27,875 nt of DNA from DASQDT01 sp036380435. Its GTDB lineage: Bacteria; Acidobacteriota; Blastocatellia; Pyrinomonadales; Pyrinomonadaceae. The notes beneath the pieces are model-generated. The model searched no databases, was not told the origin of the DNA, and saw only the letters and a program-made list of their open reading frames with translations. Positions 8,255 to 14,006 of this stretch are shown one piece after another; within the stretch, counting starts at the first letter, position 1; the number at the start of each line of letters is the position of its first letter. The stretch is from contig DASVES010000216.1 of assembly GCA_036380435.1 (NCBI GenBank), positions 1 to 27,875 on the forward strand, read 5' to 3'. The position numbers and the translations under genes are program-made.

Positions 8255-9037
8255 CTACTTTTTGTTGATTCTCCCGAGGCCGTTGATCTGCGGGGCGACG
8301 GCCTTCGGGTCGCCGTAGTAGTCGATGCCGCCGATGCCGTTGACCGTGGCGTCGAGCGCCTCTGTGGCGTGGACGGAGGTCAGGCCCGCGCCGTTGGAGA
8401 CGACCGTGGCGCGGCGGGCGCGCAGCTCGCGCGCGTCGATGAGGCCCGCGCCGTTCAAGCTGAGGTCGAGCGTGCCGGTCTCGCCCGCGGCGTGCAGGCG
8501 GGCCGCGCCCTCCACGCTGATCTTCAGGGCCTCGTTACGCACGCCGCTCAGACGGAAATCGCTCGCGCCGGGAATCGACACCAGTTTCAAGTCGGGCACG
8601 CCGATGCGGACGACCGGCGCCGAATTGATGCTCATGCCGCGCTCCTGCGTGATCGTCAAGCGCCCGCCCTCGACCACGGTTTTGATGAGCGGCAGGATGT
8701 TGTCGTCGGCTTCGAGTTGAACCGAGCGCGGCTGCCCGCATGTGACTTCGACCTTGTACGCCCCGTTGACGACGATCTCGTCGAACTCCGGCACCTCTCG
8801 ACTCTCCATCTTCTTATTGCCCGAGCCGGCGACCCTGTCGGTCTGCCGCGCCACGTAGTCGCAGCCGGCGAGCACGAAGGCGAGCAGCACGCAGGCGATT
8901 GCGAAAAAGGGATGAAGGCGGAGGGATGAGGGATGAACAAAGGCAGGAGGCAGTAAGCAGGAAGCAGGTGGCAGTCGAGGACGCTCGGCGTCTGCCCACT
9001 GCCTCCTGCCCACCGCTGACGGCCTACTCGCCTTCAT
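8255..9037 (-). CDS. DUF2807 (GIN/toastrack-type) lipoprotein, start uncertain
   Basis: 260 residues if read from the ATG at 9037. The mature part begins at a lipobox (AFVLAGC, then DYVARQTDRV) and continues as a right-handed beta structure of DUF2807 type: EVPEFDEIVVNGAYKVEV, then repeated VSIPGASDFRLSG, ISVEGAARLHA and LSLNGAGLIDA rungs. DUF2807 belongs to the toastrack-related group often found with envelope-stress genes; the protein should be lipid-anchored outside the cytoplasmic membrane. All codons before about HPFFAIACVLLAF come from heptad repeat 3, and there is no good start between the repeat and the hydrophobic core except GTG in ACVLL. Translation therefore either starts within the repeat or the gene has lost its native start. 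Confidence 0.75.
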   Translation of the reverse strand: MKASRPSAVGRRQWADAERPRLPPASCLLPPAFVHPSSLRLHPFFAIACVLLAFVLAGCDYVARQTDRVAGSGNKKMESREVPEFDEIVVNGAYKVEVTCGQPRSVQLEADDNILPLIKTVVEGGRLTITQERGMSINSAPVVRIGVPDLKLVSIPGASDFRLSGVRNEALKISVEGAARLHAAGETGTLDLSLNGAGLIDARELRARRATVVSNGAGLTSVHATEALDATVNGIGGIDYYGDPKAVAPQINGLGRINKK

Positions 9038-9063
9038 CCCTCATCCCTCCGCCCTCATCCCTT
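8907..9063. repeat. Heptad inverted repeat 3 (GGATGAG outer, GCAGGAG/GCAGTAA inner)
   Basis: Two nested sets of heptads. Outer arms are about 8908-8937 and 9030-9063 (GGATGAG units). Inner arms are about 8943-8977 and 8994-9021 (GCAGGAG, GCAGTAA, GCAGGAA units). The element lies between the SPFH stop codon and the lipoprotein hydrophobic core and overlaps both reading frames. Confidence 0.85.
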
Positions 9064-10219
9064 ATGTCTGCTGCGTGCCGCAACCGCCGCAGAACTTCGC
9101 GCCGGCCGAGAGCGGCGCTTCGCAGTTCTGGCACTTCTTCGGCTCCATCGATTGCCCGCAGCTCGAACAGAACTTCGCGCCGGCCGCGACCTGCGCGTCG
9201 CACTTCGGGCACGCGACCGTCGCGGCCTGCTGCTGCTGCTGCGTCTTCTCGCCGCAGTTCGAGCAGAACTTCACGCCCGCCGCGTTCACGGTTCCGCACT
9301 TCGGGCACGGGCTGCCCTGCGCCGCCGCCATCCCCGCGCCGCCGCCGCCTTGTCCCTGCTGCCCTCCGCCCTGCTGCTGGCCCTGCCCGCCGCCGATGGC
9401 GCCCGCCATCATCTGCCCGAAGCCGAAGCCCATGCCGAGGCCCATGCCCTGCCCGGCCGCGCCGCCCGGCTGCTTGGCCGCGTCCTGCATCGACTCGGCC
9501 GCCTTGTAGCGCATGTACTTGTCCATGTCGCCCAGAGCGCCCATCGACGCCCGCTCGTCGATCTTCTTCTGCACTTCCTCGGGCGGCGTAATCGCCGAGA
9601 TGAGCATGTCAACCAGCTCAAGCCCCTGCTTGCTGAAGTCCTCGGCCACGCGCGCCTTCACCCCGGCCGCCAGCTCATCGTAGTAGGCCGGAAGGTCTAA
9701 GACGGTCTTCAAGTTCTCGCCGAGCAAATCGTTCAGGCGCGAGACGACGATGTCGCGCAGGAAGTCGGCGATGGAGTTCGTCGAGACGATGCCGCGCGTG
9801 CCGACGATGGAGCCGACGAAGAGCTGCGGGTCGGCGACGCGGAAGGAGTACTTGCCAAACGCGCGCAGGCGCACCATGAACAGCTCGGAGTCGCGAAACG
9901 GGATCGGCTCCTTCGTCCCCCACTTCATGTCCTGAAAGGTGTGGCGCGCGACGAAGACGACGGCCGCCTGAAACGGCGACGTGCCGCCGAACGGGATCGA
10001 CAGCAGCCGCGTCAGCAGCGGCACGTTCATGGTGGTGAGCGTGTGGCGGCCGGGGCCGAACGTGTCGAGCGCCTTGCCGTCGCGGTAGAAGACGGCCGAC
10101 TGGTTCTCCTGGACGATGAGCTGCGCGCCCATCTTGATGTCCGTGGCGCCCGACTCCGGGATGCGGTGGACTACTGCCGCGCCCGTCGGGTCGAAGTACT
10201 GCAAGATTTCGAGTGCCAT
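9062..10219 (-). CDS. SPFH-domain protein with C-terminal zinc ribbons (YdjI / virion-core-like)
   Basis: 385 residues with a good ribosome-binding site (GAGGGAGAAG) upstream. Residues about 25-225 are an SPFH domain of the virion-core/YdjI subtype (GAQLIVQENQSAVFYRDGK, FGPGRHTLTT, KEPIPFRDSELFMVRLRAFG). Residues about 250-300 are a Gly/Gln/Met-rich linker. The C-terminal 85 residues hold three zinc ribbons (CPKCGTVNAAGVKFCSNCG, CPKCDAQVAAGAKFCSSCG, CQNCEAPLSAGAKFCGGCG). In Bacillus subtilis, YdjI works with YdjG and YdjH to recruit PspA to the membrane. The same class of partners (zinc-ribbon/TM protein) is encoded next door, so a membrane-integrity role is inferred. The stop codon lies in the end of heptad repeat 3. 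Confidence 0.88.
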   Translation of the reverse strand: MALEILQYFDPTGAAVVHRIPESGATDIKMGAQLIVQENQSAVFYRDGKALDTFGPGRHTLTTMNVPLLTRLLSIPFGGTSPFQAAVVFVARHTFQDMKWGTKEPIPFRDSELFMVRLRAFGKYSFRVADPQLFVGSIVGTRGIVSTNSIADFLRDIVVSRLNDLLGENLKTVLDLPAYYDELAAGVKARVAEDFSKQGLELVDMLISAITPPEEVQKKIDERASMGALGDMDKYMRYKAAESMQDAAKQPGGAAGQGMGLGMGFGFGQMMAGAIGGGQGQQQGGGQQGQGGGGAGMAAAQGSPCPKCGTVNAAGVKFCSNCGEKTQQQQQAATVACPKCDAQVAAGAKFCSSCGQSMEPKKCQNCEAPLSAGAKFCGGCGTQQT

Positions 10220-10242
10220 TCCGTTTGCTTCTCCCTCAGTTA

Positions 10243-10323
10243 AAGTGAGCAGTGAGCCGTAAGCAGTGAGCAGTGGAAGACAGTTTTTAACTGCTTACTG
10301 CTTACGGCTCACCGCTCACTTCT
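10243..10323. repeat. Heptad inverted repeat 4 (GTAAGCA class)
   Basis: The arms about 10243-10274 and 10291-10323 are AGTGAGC/AGTAAGC/AGCCGTA units and complements. The loop contains GAAGACAGTTT. The stop codon of the DUF4097 protein gene lies in the right arm. Confidence 0.9.
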
Positions 10324-11482
10324 TGAATCTGATCGAGCCGTTGACGTTCTTGACCGTGAGCGGCGCCCCGCCATCGCCGAGACGCGTGTCCACGTGCCAG
10401 CCCGGTTGCCGCTTCTGCGCCTGAAAGCCTAGCTGGTTGTCAACGTCGATACTACCGTTGACGATGGTCGCCTTCAAATCAGCGTCCATGCCTTCGATGA
10501 GGCGGAGGGTCACGTCGCCGTTGACGTTGATGAATTCGTGCGGCCCCTCGCGCTCCGCGTCGCGATAGACGACCTCGATGTCGCCGTTAACGAGCTTCGC
10601 CTCGATGGGGCCGCGCACGTCGTCGAGTGCGATGTCGCCGTTCTGGAGGGTGACGCCGAGCGAGCCTGTAAACTTCGACACCTGCACGTCGCCCGAGCGC
10701 GAGGAGAGTTCCATGCGTTCGAGCGAGCGCGGCAGCTTCACCTCGTAGGAAATTTTCACCTGCCGGTTGTCGGCGGAGGAGAGCGCCAGCAGCTCGTCGT
10801 CCTGCGTGAGCCTCACGCGCGCCGCCTGCCGGTCTTCAGCCGAGCCGCCGCGCTTCGTCACCTTCAGCTCGACGCGATCCTCGTCCCAGCCCTCGACCAC
10901 GATGTCGCCCTGCGTGTTCTTGAGCGTGAAGACCGCGTCGTCGCCCAGTTCAAAGGTCTTGGTCAGCACGGTCTCGTCGGCGGTCACGATGGCCCCGGCC
11001 TCATCGAGCACGCTTTCACCGGGCGCAAGACCCGGCAGTCCCGGCGGCGCGGGCGGCGCGGGCGGGGGCATACCCCTTTCCACGGCGGCCATCCTCCTCT
11101 GCGCCCCCCGGAACACCACCACGCCGAGCGAGACGCCCAGCACTGCGATGAGCAGCAGGCCGAGCAGCGCAGGGATGAGCCAGCGTCGTCCCTTCGACGG
11201 CTGCGCCGCCGCCGGCGCGGACGCGAGCGGCGAGGTGTGTGCGAAGCTCGGGAAGGGCGTCTGCGGCCCCGTGTGTCGCGGCCCCCACAGACCCGCGCCC
11301 GTGCCGCGCTGCGGCGGTAGGGTCGTCGTGGCCGAGGCCGACGGCGGAGGCGGCGCAGCCGTGTCCCGGAGAATCTGCGTCGGCGCTTCTCCCGCCAGCG
11401 GCGCCGTGGGCGCACCGCAGCGCCGGCAGAACTGCTGCCCCGTGAACAACTCCGTGCCGCAATTTGTACAGCGTTCAGTCAT
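10316..11482 (-). CDS. Zinc-ribbon, single-TM, DUF4097 (toastrack) protein
   Basis: 388 residues. Residues 5-23 form a zinc ribbon (CTNCGTELFTGQQFCRRCG). Residues about 24-98 are a Pro/Ala/Thr-rich linker. Residues 101-124 are a single TM helix (WLIPALLGLLLIAVLGVSLG and on). Residues about 165-388 are a beta-helical DUF4097-like domain with repeated N-G-D rungs (TLQNGDIALDDVRG, KLVNGDIEVVYRD, INVNGDVTLRL, TIVNGSIDVDN). The predicted topology is a cytoplasmic zinc ribbon and an external beta domain, much like the YdjG/LiaG partners of PspA systems. The start codon is preceded by a pyrimidine tract from heptad repeat 5, with no Shine-Dalgarno sequence. Confidence 0.82.
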   Translation of the reverse strand: MTERCTNCGTELFTGQQFCRRCGAPTAPLAGEAPTQILRDTAAPPPPSASATTTLPPQRGTGAGLWGPRHTGPQTPFPSFAHTSPLASAPAAAQPSKGRRWLIPALLGLLLIAVLGVSLGVVVFRGAQRRMAAVERGMPPPAPPAPPGLPGLAPGESVLDEAGAIVTADETVLTKTFELGDDAVFTLKNTQGDIVVEGWDEDRVELKVTKRGGSAEDRQAARVRLTQDDELLALSSADNRQVKISYEVKLPRSLERMELSSRSGDVQVSKFTGSLGVTLQNGDIALDDVRGPIEAKLVNGDIEVVYRDAEREGPHEFINVNGDVTLRLIEGMDADLKATIVNGSIDVDNQLGFQAQKRQPGWHVDTRLGDGGAPLTVKNVNGSIRFKK

Positions 11483-11490
11483 GGCAAAGA

Positions 11491-11568
11491 AGAGGTCGGT
11501 AGTTCAGATTTCAGAGGCTTCACCGAAGACCTTGACGGTTTTCCGACCTCTGACCTCTAAACACCTCC
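11491..11568. repeat. Heptad inverted repeat 5 (AGGTCAG class, degenerate)
   Basis: AGAGGTCGG (11491-11499) pairs with CCGACCTCT (11543-11551), with further CAG/AGG heptad-like units either side. It is shorter and more decayed than the other copies and abuts the start of the DUF4097 gene on the minus strand. Confidence 0.65.
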
Positions 11569-11578
11569 GGCCCCACTT

Positions 11579-12145
11579 TTATTGCACCCCGAACATGGGG
11601 CCGGGCCGCCCGCCCTGCGGGCCGTCTTCCGGCGAGCCGCCCCCGCCGCCGGTGTCGTTGATCGAGCGCGAGCGCTCGTCGAAGGCGCGGTTGAACTCGT
11701 CGAGCGCGCGCTCCAGATTGGCGGCGGCCCCCTTGAGTCCTTCGGCGGTGCCCGCGCCGTCCTTGAGCGCGCGCGCGTGTTGCTCCAGCTCCTCGACCTT
11801 CTGGACGAGCGCGAGGTCGAACTGATAGAGCCGGTCGAGCTGCGGCTCCTCGATCTTGACCACGTCGAAGAGGCCGCCATAGCCGTAACTGGCGTAGCGG
11901 ACGCGATTCTCGACCATGTCAACTTTCTTCGCGGCGCGGTCAACGGGGCCGACTTCCATCAGGCGACGGCCGTCGGTCAGCTCCCTCACCACGTCGTTCA
12001 AGGTCTGCTTCAGTGTCCGCAGGCGGTCGGCCAGATGCTCGCGGTGCAGCTTGTCGATGTCGCGCCGCCGCTCCTTCTGGACGTAGCCGCCGTAGCCGGG
12101 AATCTTCTCGCCGAGCCTCTCAAGCCAGTTGCGCTGGTCGTTCAT
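11579..12145 (-). CDS. Conserved-looking coiled-coil protein of unknown function
   Basis: 188 residues with AGGAG just upstream of the ATG. The sequence is strongly helical and charged: residues about 15-75 (KIPGYGGYVQKERRRDIDKL, then HLADRLRTLKQTLNDVVREL) and 100-160 (QFDLALVQKVEELEQHARAL, NLERALDEFNRAFDERSRSI) should form coiled coils separated by a Tyr/Gly turn (RYASYGYGGLFDVV). The tail is Gly/Pro-rich. There is no signal peptide, TM or catalytic motif. It is the first gene of the leftward envelope-type operon. I do not recognise the family. It is not an obvious PspA, though it occupies the position where a PspA-like partner might be expected. Confidence 0.75.
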   Translation of the reverse strand: MNDQRNWLERLGEKIPGYGGYVQKERRRDIDKLHREHLADRLRTLKQTLNDVVRELTDGRRLMEVGPVDRAAKKVDMVENRVRYASYGYGGLFDVVKIEEPQLDRLYQFDLALVQKVEELEQHARALKDGAGTAEGLKGAAANLERALDEFNRAFDERSRSINDTGGGGGSPEDGPQGGRPGPMFGVQ

Positions 12146-12160
12146 TTGCGTCTCCTGAAA

Positions 12161-12303
12161 GAGCTGTTAGCTATTAGCTGTTAGCTATCAGCCATTAGTA
12201 AAGCGAACAAAGGGATCGTCTTCAGCGTCGCCTTCACACGCGACGGCGTGCCCGGCCGTCTCCCGCCTTGAGCTGAAAGCTAACAGCTAATAGCTAACAG
12301 CTC
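12161..12303. repeat. Heptad inverted repeat 6 (GTTAGCT class)
   Basis: Left arm 12161-12193 and right arm 12271-12303 (GTTAGCT/ATTAGCT units) pair at about 30 of 33 positions around a loop of about 77 nt. It sits in the divergent intergenic region, close to the start of the leftward operon. Confidence 0.9.
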
Positions 12304-12371
12304 TATCAATACGTCCTGAAGCCGGGGCGGGTTGCGATTCTAACACCGCCGGGGCCGAAGGCGTAAAGTTG

Positions 12372-12401
12372 TTGCGTGCGGCGCGCGTCGGGCTTTATTA
12401 T
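12372..12401 (+). promoter_or_regulatory. Candidate sigma70-like promoter for the gvp operon
   Basis: TTGCGT (12372-12377), an 18-bp spacer and TATTAT (12396-12401) lie 150 bp upstream of the first gvp gene. It is the only AT-rich hexamer pair in this region. This is a pattern match only. Confidence 0.35.
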
Positions 12402-12439
12402 AGACGCGTCCCCGCACATTTGCAGACTCTGCAGCCGCG

Positions 12440-12470
12440 GCCCGGCCGGCGACGCGTCTCCCGGCCGGGC
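12440..12470 (+). promoter_or_regulatory. Leader hairpin in gvp 5' untranslated region
   Basis: A perfect 10-bp stem GCCCGGCCGG/CCGGCCGGGC with an 11-nt loop lies between the candidate promoter and the gvp start. A run of seven A rather than T follows at 12480, so it is not a forward terminator. It may affect leader stability or regulator binding. Confidence 0.35.
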
Positions 12471-12550
12471 TACGGGGGTAAAAAAACGGGCGGGCGCGGC
12501 CGGCACGAAGCATCCCACTCGAATTCAAGTCCATCGGGAAACGAACGAAC

Positions 12551-13372
12551 ATGAGCGAAGAGACCGACCAGCACACCTCGCAGGCCCCCACGCCCGAGGG
12601 CAAATACGTCTACTGCATCATCGAGACCAAGGAGCCGCGCAACTTCGGCCCCATCGGCATCGGCGGGCGCGGCGACGACATCTACACCGTCCACCACGAC
12701 GGCCTCGCGGCCGTGGTCTCCAACACACTGCTTCAGGTCTACGACCCGACGCGCGAGAACGTCTTCGCCCACGAGCAGGTCAACGAGACCGTGATGCGCG
12801 AGTTCACCGTGCTGCCGATGGCCTTCGGCGTCCTCTTCCGCACCGAGGAAGACATCATCGAGCTGATGCGCGGCACCTACGACGCCCTGCGCGACGTGCT
12901 CGCCAAGATGGAAGGCAAGGTCGAGTTCGGCCTCAAGGTCAACTGGGATCGCGAGCGCGTCATGGCCGAACTCGAACAGGAGAGCGACGAGATACGCAAC
13001 CTCAAGGAGCAGATCACCTCGCGCGCCACCGGCTCCACTTACTTCGCCCGCATGCAGCTCGGCCGCCTCATCGAGAACGCGCTCAACGACAAGTCCGAGG
13101 GCTACGTCCACGAAGTCTATGCCGTGCTGCGCGACACGGCCGTCGCCTCGCGCGCCAACAAGCCCATCGGCGACCGCATGATCATGAACGCCGCCTTCCT
13201 CGTCGAGCGCGAGCGCGAGCCTGAGTTCGACGCCCACGTCAAACAGGTCGCCGCCAAGTACGAGGACAAGCTCTCCTTCAAATACACCGGCCCCTGGCCG
13301 CCCTACAACTTCGTCCACATCCGCCTCAAGCTCGAACGCGGCGAGGGCGCGGCGGATGCGATACAGAAGTAG
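12551..13372 (+). CDS. gvpF: Gas vesicle protein GvpL/GvpF (copy 1)
   Basis: 273 residues. The GvpL/GvpF signature is clear: the N-terminal strand GKYVYCIIETKE, AAVVSNTLLQVYDPT, the central VMREFTVLPMAFGVLFRTEEDI, and the C-terminal FLVEREREPEFDAHVKQVAAKY followed by TGPWPPYNFVHIRL. GvpF/L proteins are accessory factors that bind monomeric GvpA and help seed or grow the gas-vesicle shell. The usual length is 240-280 residues, so this copy is complete. It is the first gene of the cluster; a second, divergent copy lies at 16178. Whether it corresponds to GvpF or GvpL of model species cannot be settled by eye. Upstream the sequence offers only a weak purine stretch (GGGAAACGAACGAAC). Confidence 0.92.
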   Translation: MSEETDQHTSQAPTPEGKYVYCIIETKEPRNFGPIGIGGRGDDIYTVHHDGLAAVVSNTLLQVYDPTRENVFAHEQVNETVMREFTVLPMAFGVLFRTEEDIIELMRGTYDALRDVLAKMEGKVEFGLKVNWDRERVMAELEQESDEIRNLKEQITSRATGSTYFARMQLGRLIENALNDKSEGYVHEVYAVLRDTAVASRANKPIGDRMIMNAAFLVEREREPEFDAHVKQVAAKYEDKLSFKYTGPWPPYNFVHIRLKLERGEGAADAIQK

Positions 13373-13669
13373 GGAGTCAGGAGTCAGAAGTCAGGAATCA
13401 GAATGGAGCGCTCACCCGCCCGGACTTTTACTGACCTGATCGTGTGGCAGAAGGCGCATCAGTTTGTGTTGTCGGTCTATCGATTCAGCGATTGCTTTCC
13501 GCAAAAGGCTCGCTCGAAGAATGTCGCTACTACTTGATTCTATCGACCGACCTGAAATACGGCGACGGCCGAGAACTCCTGTCGCGACTCGAAGAAGTCA
13601 GCAGGCTACTCGAAAGGTATCAAGCGGCTATTCTTTCTTCTGACTCCTGACTCCTGACTTCTGACTCCC
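13373..13669. repeat. Heptad inverted repeat 7 enclosing an ORF remnant
   Basis: Left arm 13373-13404 and right arm about 13633-13669, units GTCAGGA/GTCAGAA and complements. It begins immediately after the gvpF stop and ends 1 bp before the gvpG start. Unlike the other copies, the roughly 230-nt interior carries a recognisable gene remnant. Confidence 0.88.
13403..13650 (+). pseudogene. Broken four-helix-bundle (S23 / 23S rRNA-intervening-sequence type) gene
   Basis: The frame from ATG 13403 reads FTDLIVWQKAHQFVLSVYRF, the classic first helix of four-helix-bundle/IVS proteins, then FP, and terminates at 13535. In the +1-shifted frame from 13504 the sequence continues as KGSLEECRYYLILSTDL and then an EEVSRLLERYQAAIL helix, the family's third and fourth helices. 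The join at about 13501-13504 therefore marks an internal deletion of roughly 40-50 residues with a frameshift, inferred from the usual length near 120. No functional product is expected. It lies wholly inside heptad repeat 7 and starts within its left arm. Confidence 0.8.
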
Positions 13670-13670
13670 T

Positions 13671-14006
13671 ATGTTCTTCATCGACGACATCCTGCTCGCG
13701 CCCGTCAACGGCTTCAAGTTCATCCTGCGTCAGATCGAGGAGCTGGCCAATCGTGAGCTGAACGACGACACGGCGATCAAGGAGCAGTTGCTTGAGTTGC
13801 AGATGCGTCTGGAGCTGGGCGAGGTGTCGGACGAGGAGTACGTCGAGGCCGAGCGGGAGTTGTTTGCGCGTTTGCGGGTCATCAAGGAGCGGCAGTTGGC
13901 GGCGCTGTCGCAGGTACACACGGCGGAGAGTTCGACGATGACGGTCGAGGCGGGCGGCGACGAGGGCGGCGAGTTCTGGGAGCCGGGCGGAGGCTCGGAG
14001 CGTTGA
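13671..14006 (+). CDS. gvpG: Gas vesicle protein GvpG
   Basis: 111 residues. The first 75 residues match the GvpG pattern: MFFIDDILLAPVNGFKFILR, QIEELANRELNDDTAIKEQL, and EVSDEEYVEAERELFARLR. GvpG is a small, helical accessory protein required for vesicle formation, typically 80-90 residues; here a Gly/Glu-rich tail of about 30 residues is added. The ATG directly follows heptad repeat 7, with the pyrimidine-rich TTCTGACTCCCT and no Shine-Dalgarno sequence. The stop codon overlaps the TTG start of the tandem ATPase gene, which argues for translational coupling of the two. Confidence 0.92.
   Translation: MFFIDDILLAPVNGFKFILRQIEELANRELNDDTAIKEQLLELQMRLELGEVSDEEYVEAERELFARLRVIKERQLAALSQVHTAESSTMTVEAGGDEGGEFWEPGGGSER

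Larger units (their letters stand above)
12304..12550. other. Divergent intergenic region upstream of the gas-vesicle cluster
   Basis: Together with heptad repeat 6 this is a gap of about 405 bp between the divergent operons. It has a locally AT-richer stretch (12366-12420), a candidate sigma70-type promoter and a GC-rich palindrome, but no convincing ORF. It should hold the main promoter of the gvp genes. Confidence 0.6.

Noticed and set aside
13444..13650. A separate 68-residue gene
   Set aside because: Only its second part resembles a protein family, and it continues the four-helix-bundle remnant in a shifted frame; it is treated as one pseudogene.
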